Shown: in pieces, positions 63,429-64,000 of the stretch
Layout of the letters: each line of letters begins with the position of its first letter
Numbering within the stretch: the first letter of the stretch is position 1
Source: Shewanella sp. SNU WT4
GTDB taxonomy: Bacteria; Pseudomonadota; Gammaproteobacteria; Enterobacterales; Shewanellaceae
Reading direction: 5' to 3'
NCBI RefSeq assembly: GCF_006494715.1
Contig: NZ_CP041151.1
Location: 1,612,001 to 1,676,000 of the forward strand
Length of the DNA stretch: 64,000 bases
Position numbers and translations under genes: made by a program
Notes under the pieces: generated by a model
Told to the model about the DNA's origin: nothing
What the model saw: the letters and a program-made list of their open reading frames with translations, nothing else
Databases searched by the model: none

Positions 63429-64000
63429 TTAAATGTGTTCGTTTAAGACTAATGCTAACAAGGCTTGGCGGGCATACACCCCGTTTTCAGCTTGCTCGAA
63501 ATAATAGGCATGAGGGGTCTTATCCACATCAACGCTAATTTCATCCACTCGCGGTAAAGGGTGCAACACTTTAAGATTGCTTTTAGCATGAGTGAGATTG
63601 TCAGTGGATAGAATAAAGGCTGACTTAATATGGGCATATTCCGACTCATCAAAACGCTCTTTTTGTACGCGCGTCATATACAGAATATCAAGTTGTGGCA
63701 CCACCTCATCAATCGTGGCGTGAATGCTATATTCCATGCCAGCATCTTCTACGGTTTTTAATATATAGTCAGGCATAGCTAAAACATCAGGCGCAATAAA
63801 ATAAAAGCGGTTATTGCTAAATTTGGATAGGGCTTGGGCGAGAGAGTGCACCGTACGGCCATATTTTAAATCCCCGACCATAGCAATATGTAAATTATCT
63901 AAGCGGCCTTGGGTCTCATAAATACTGAATAAATCCAGTAAGGTCTGAGTTGGGTGCTGATTGGCGCCATCGCCACCGTTAATAATGGGCACGCCTGCTG
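63429..64000 (-). CDS. pyrB: Aspartate carbamoyltransferase catalytic subunit, partial
   Basis: This is the C-terminal part of PyrB; the 5' end lies beyond the window, and the frame is open to base 64000. [49 protein letters not shown] and [12 protein letters not shown] are the aspartate-binding and active-site segments. It joins aspartate and carbamoyl phosphate in pyrimidine synthesis. A GTG near 63992 inside this frame is not the true start, since the family sequence continues upstream. Confidence 0.95.
   Translation of the reverse strand, partial: AGVPIINGGDGANQHPTQTLLDLFSIYETQGRLDNLHIAMVGDLKYGRTVHSLAQALSKFSNNRFYFIAPDVLAMPDYILKTVEDAGMEYSIHATIDEVVPQLDILYMTRVQKERFDESEYAHIKSAFILSTDNLTHAKSNLKVLHPLPRVDEISVDVDKTPHAYYFEQAENGVYARQALLALVLNEHI

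Noticed and set aside
1..64000. CRISPR arrays, tRNA or rRNA genes
   Set aside because: No regularly spaced repeats of 25-40 bp and no tRNA or rRNA signature stretches were found by reading; a covariance-model scan was not possible.

Overview
The window reads as a chromosomal segment of a Shewanella-type gammaproteobacterium (Alteromonadales). This rests on gene content and order: metA followed by a thiolase-mmsA-acyl-CoA dehydrogenase-hydratase-hydrolase-mmsB-SDR operon, a MerR-led liu (leucine catabolism) operon with a CoA-transferase at its end, gnd, menA, tesB-ybaY, cueR/copA and pyrBI, with moderate GC and long Gly/Ala-rich housekeeping proteins. Genus is inferred from memory of gene order, not from a database search. 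No rRNA, tRNA or CRISPR array was seen.

Region 1 (1-7153, + strand) is a surface-glycan operon. Its core matches the O-methyl phosphoramidate pathway described for Campylobacter jejuni capsule (Cj1415-Cj1418 plus a methyltransferase). It contains an APS-kinase-like protein, a PEP-synthase-like L-glutamine kinase, a class I glutamine amidotransferase-like hydrolase, a nucleotidyltransferase and a small SAM methyltransferase. Two tandem CDP-glycerophosphotransferase-like proteins (one cut by the window edge) could be the transferases.

Region 2 (7245-19886, - strand, plus a divergent gene at 20018-21058) is a nonulosonic (pseudaminic-type) acid operon. It holds PseG, PseI, a SpsF-type cytidylyltransferase and a PseH-like GNAT. 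It also has its own small acyl-ACP assembly line (two KAS III proteins, three SDRs, two acyl carrier proteins, one AMP-forming ligase), a Rieske oxygenase and two three-domain sugar-type methyltransferases. The set predicts an unusual acylated, methylated and possibly hydroxylated nonulosonic acid. Several genes carry short in-frame tandem repeats, and pseG has a run of nine C on its coding strand.

Region 3 (21174-26213) holds rluF, a chemotaxis receptor and an IS3-family element next to a gene remnant. Region 4 (26214-34974, - strand) is the liuR-liuABCDE-scoAB leucine degradation operon with a LiuR-like operator; a propionyl-CoA synthetase and gnd follow on the + strand.

Region 5 (39303-50622) is mixed housekeeping: lipoproteins, yggL, pepT with an AbgT transporter, menA, an SDR lacking all three catalytic residues, tesB, two YbaY-type lipoproteins, ompW and metA (with candidate MetJ boxes). 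Region 6 (51219-58938) is the valine/isoleucine degradation operon, with a LiuR-like site upstream that may tie it to the liu operon. Region 7 (59133-64000) has a small membrane protein, cueR/copA with a MerR-type 19-bp-spacer promoter, pyrI, and pyrB cut by the window edge.
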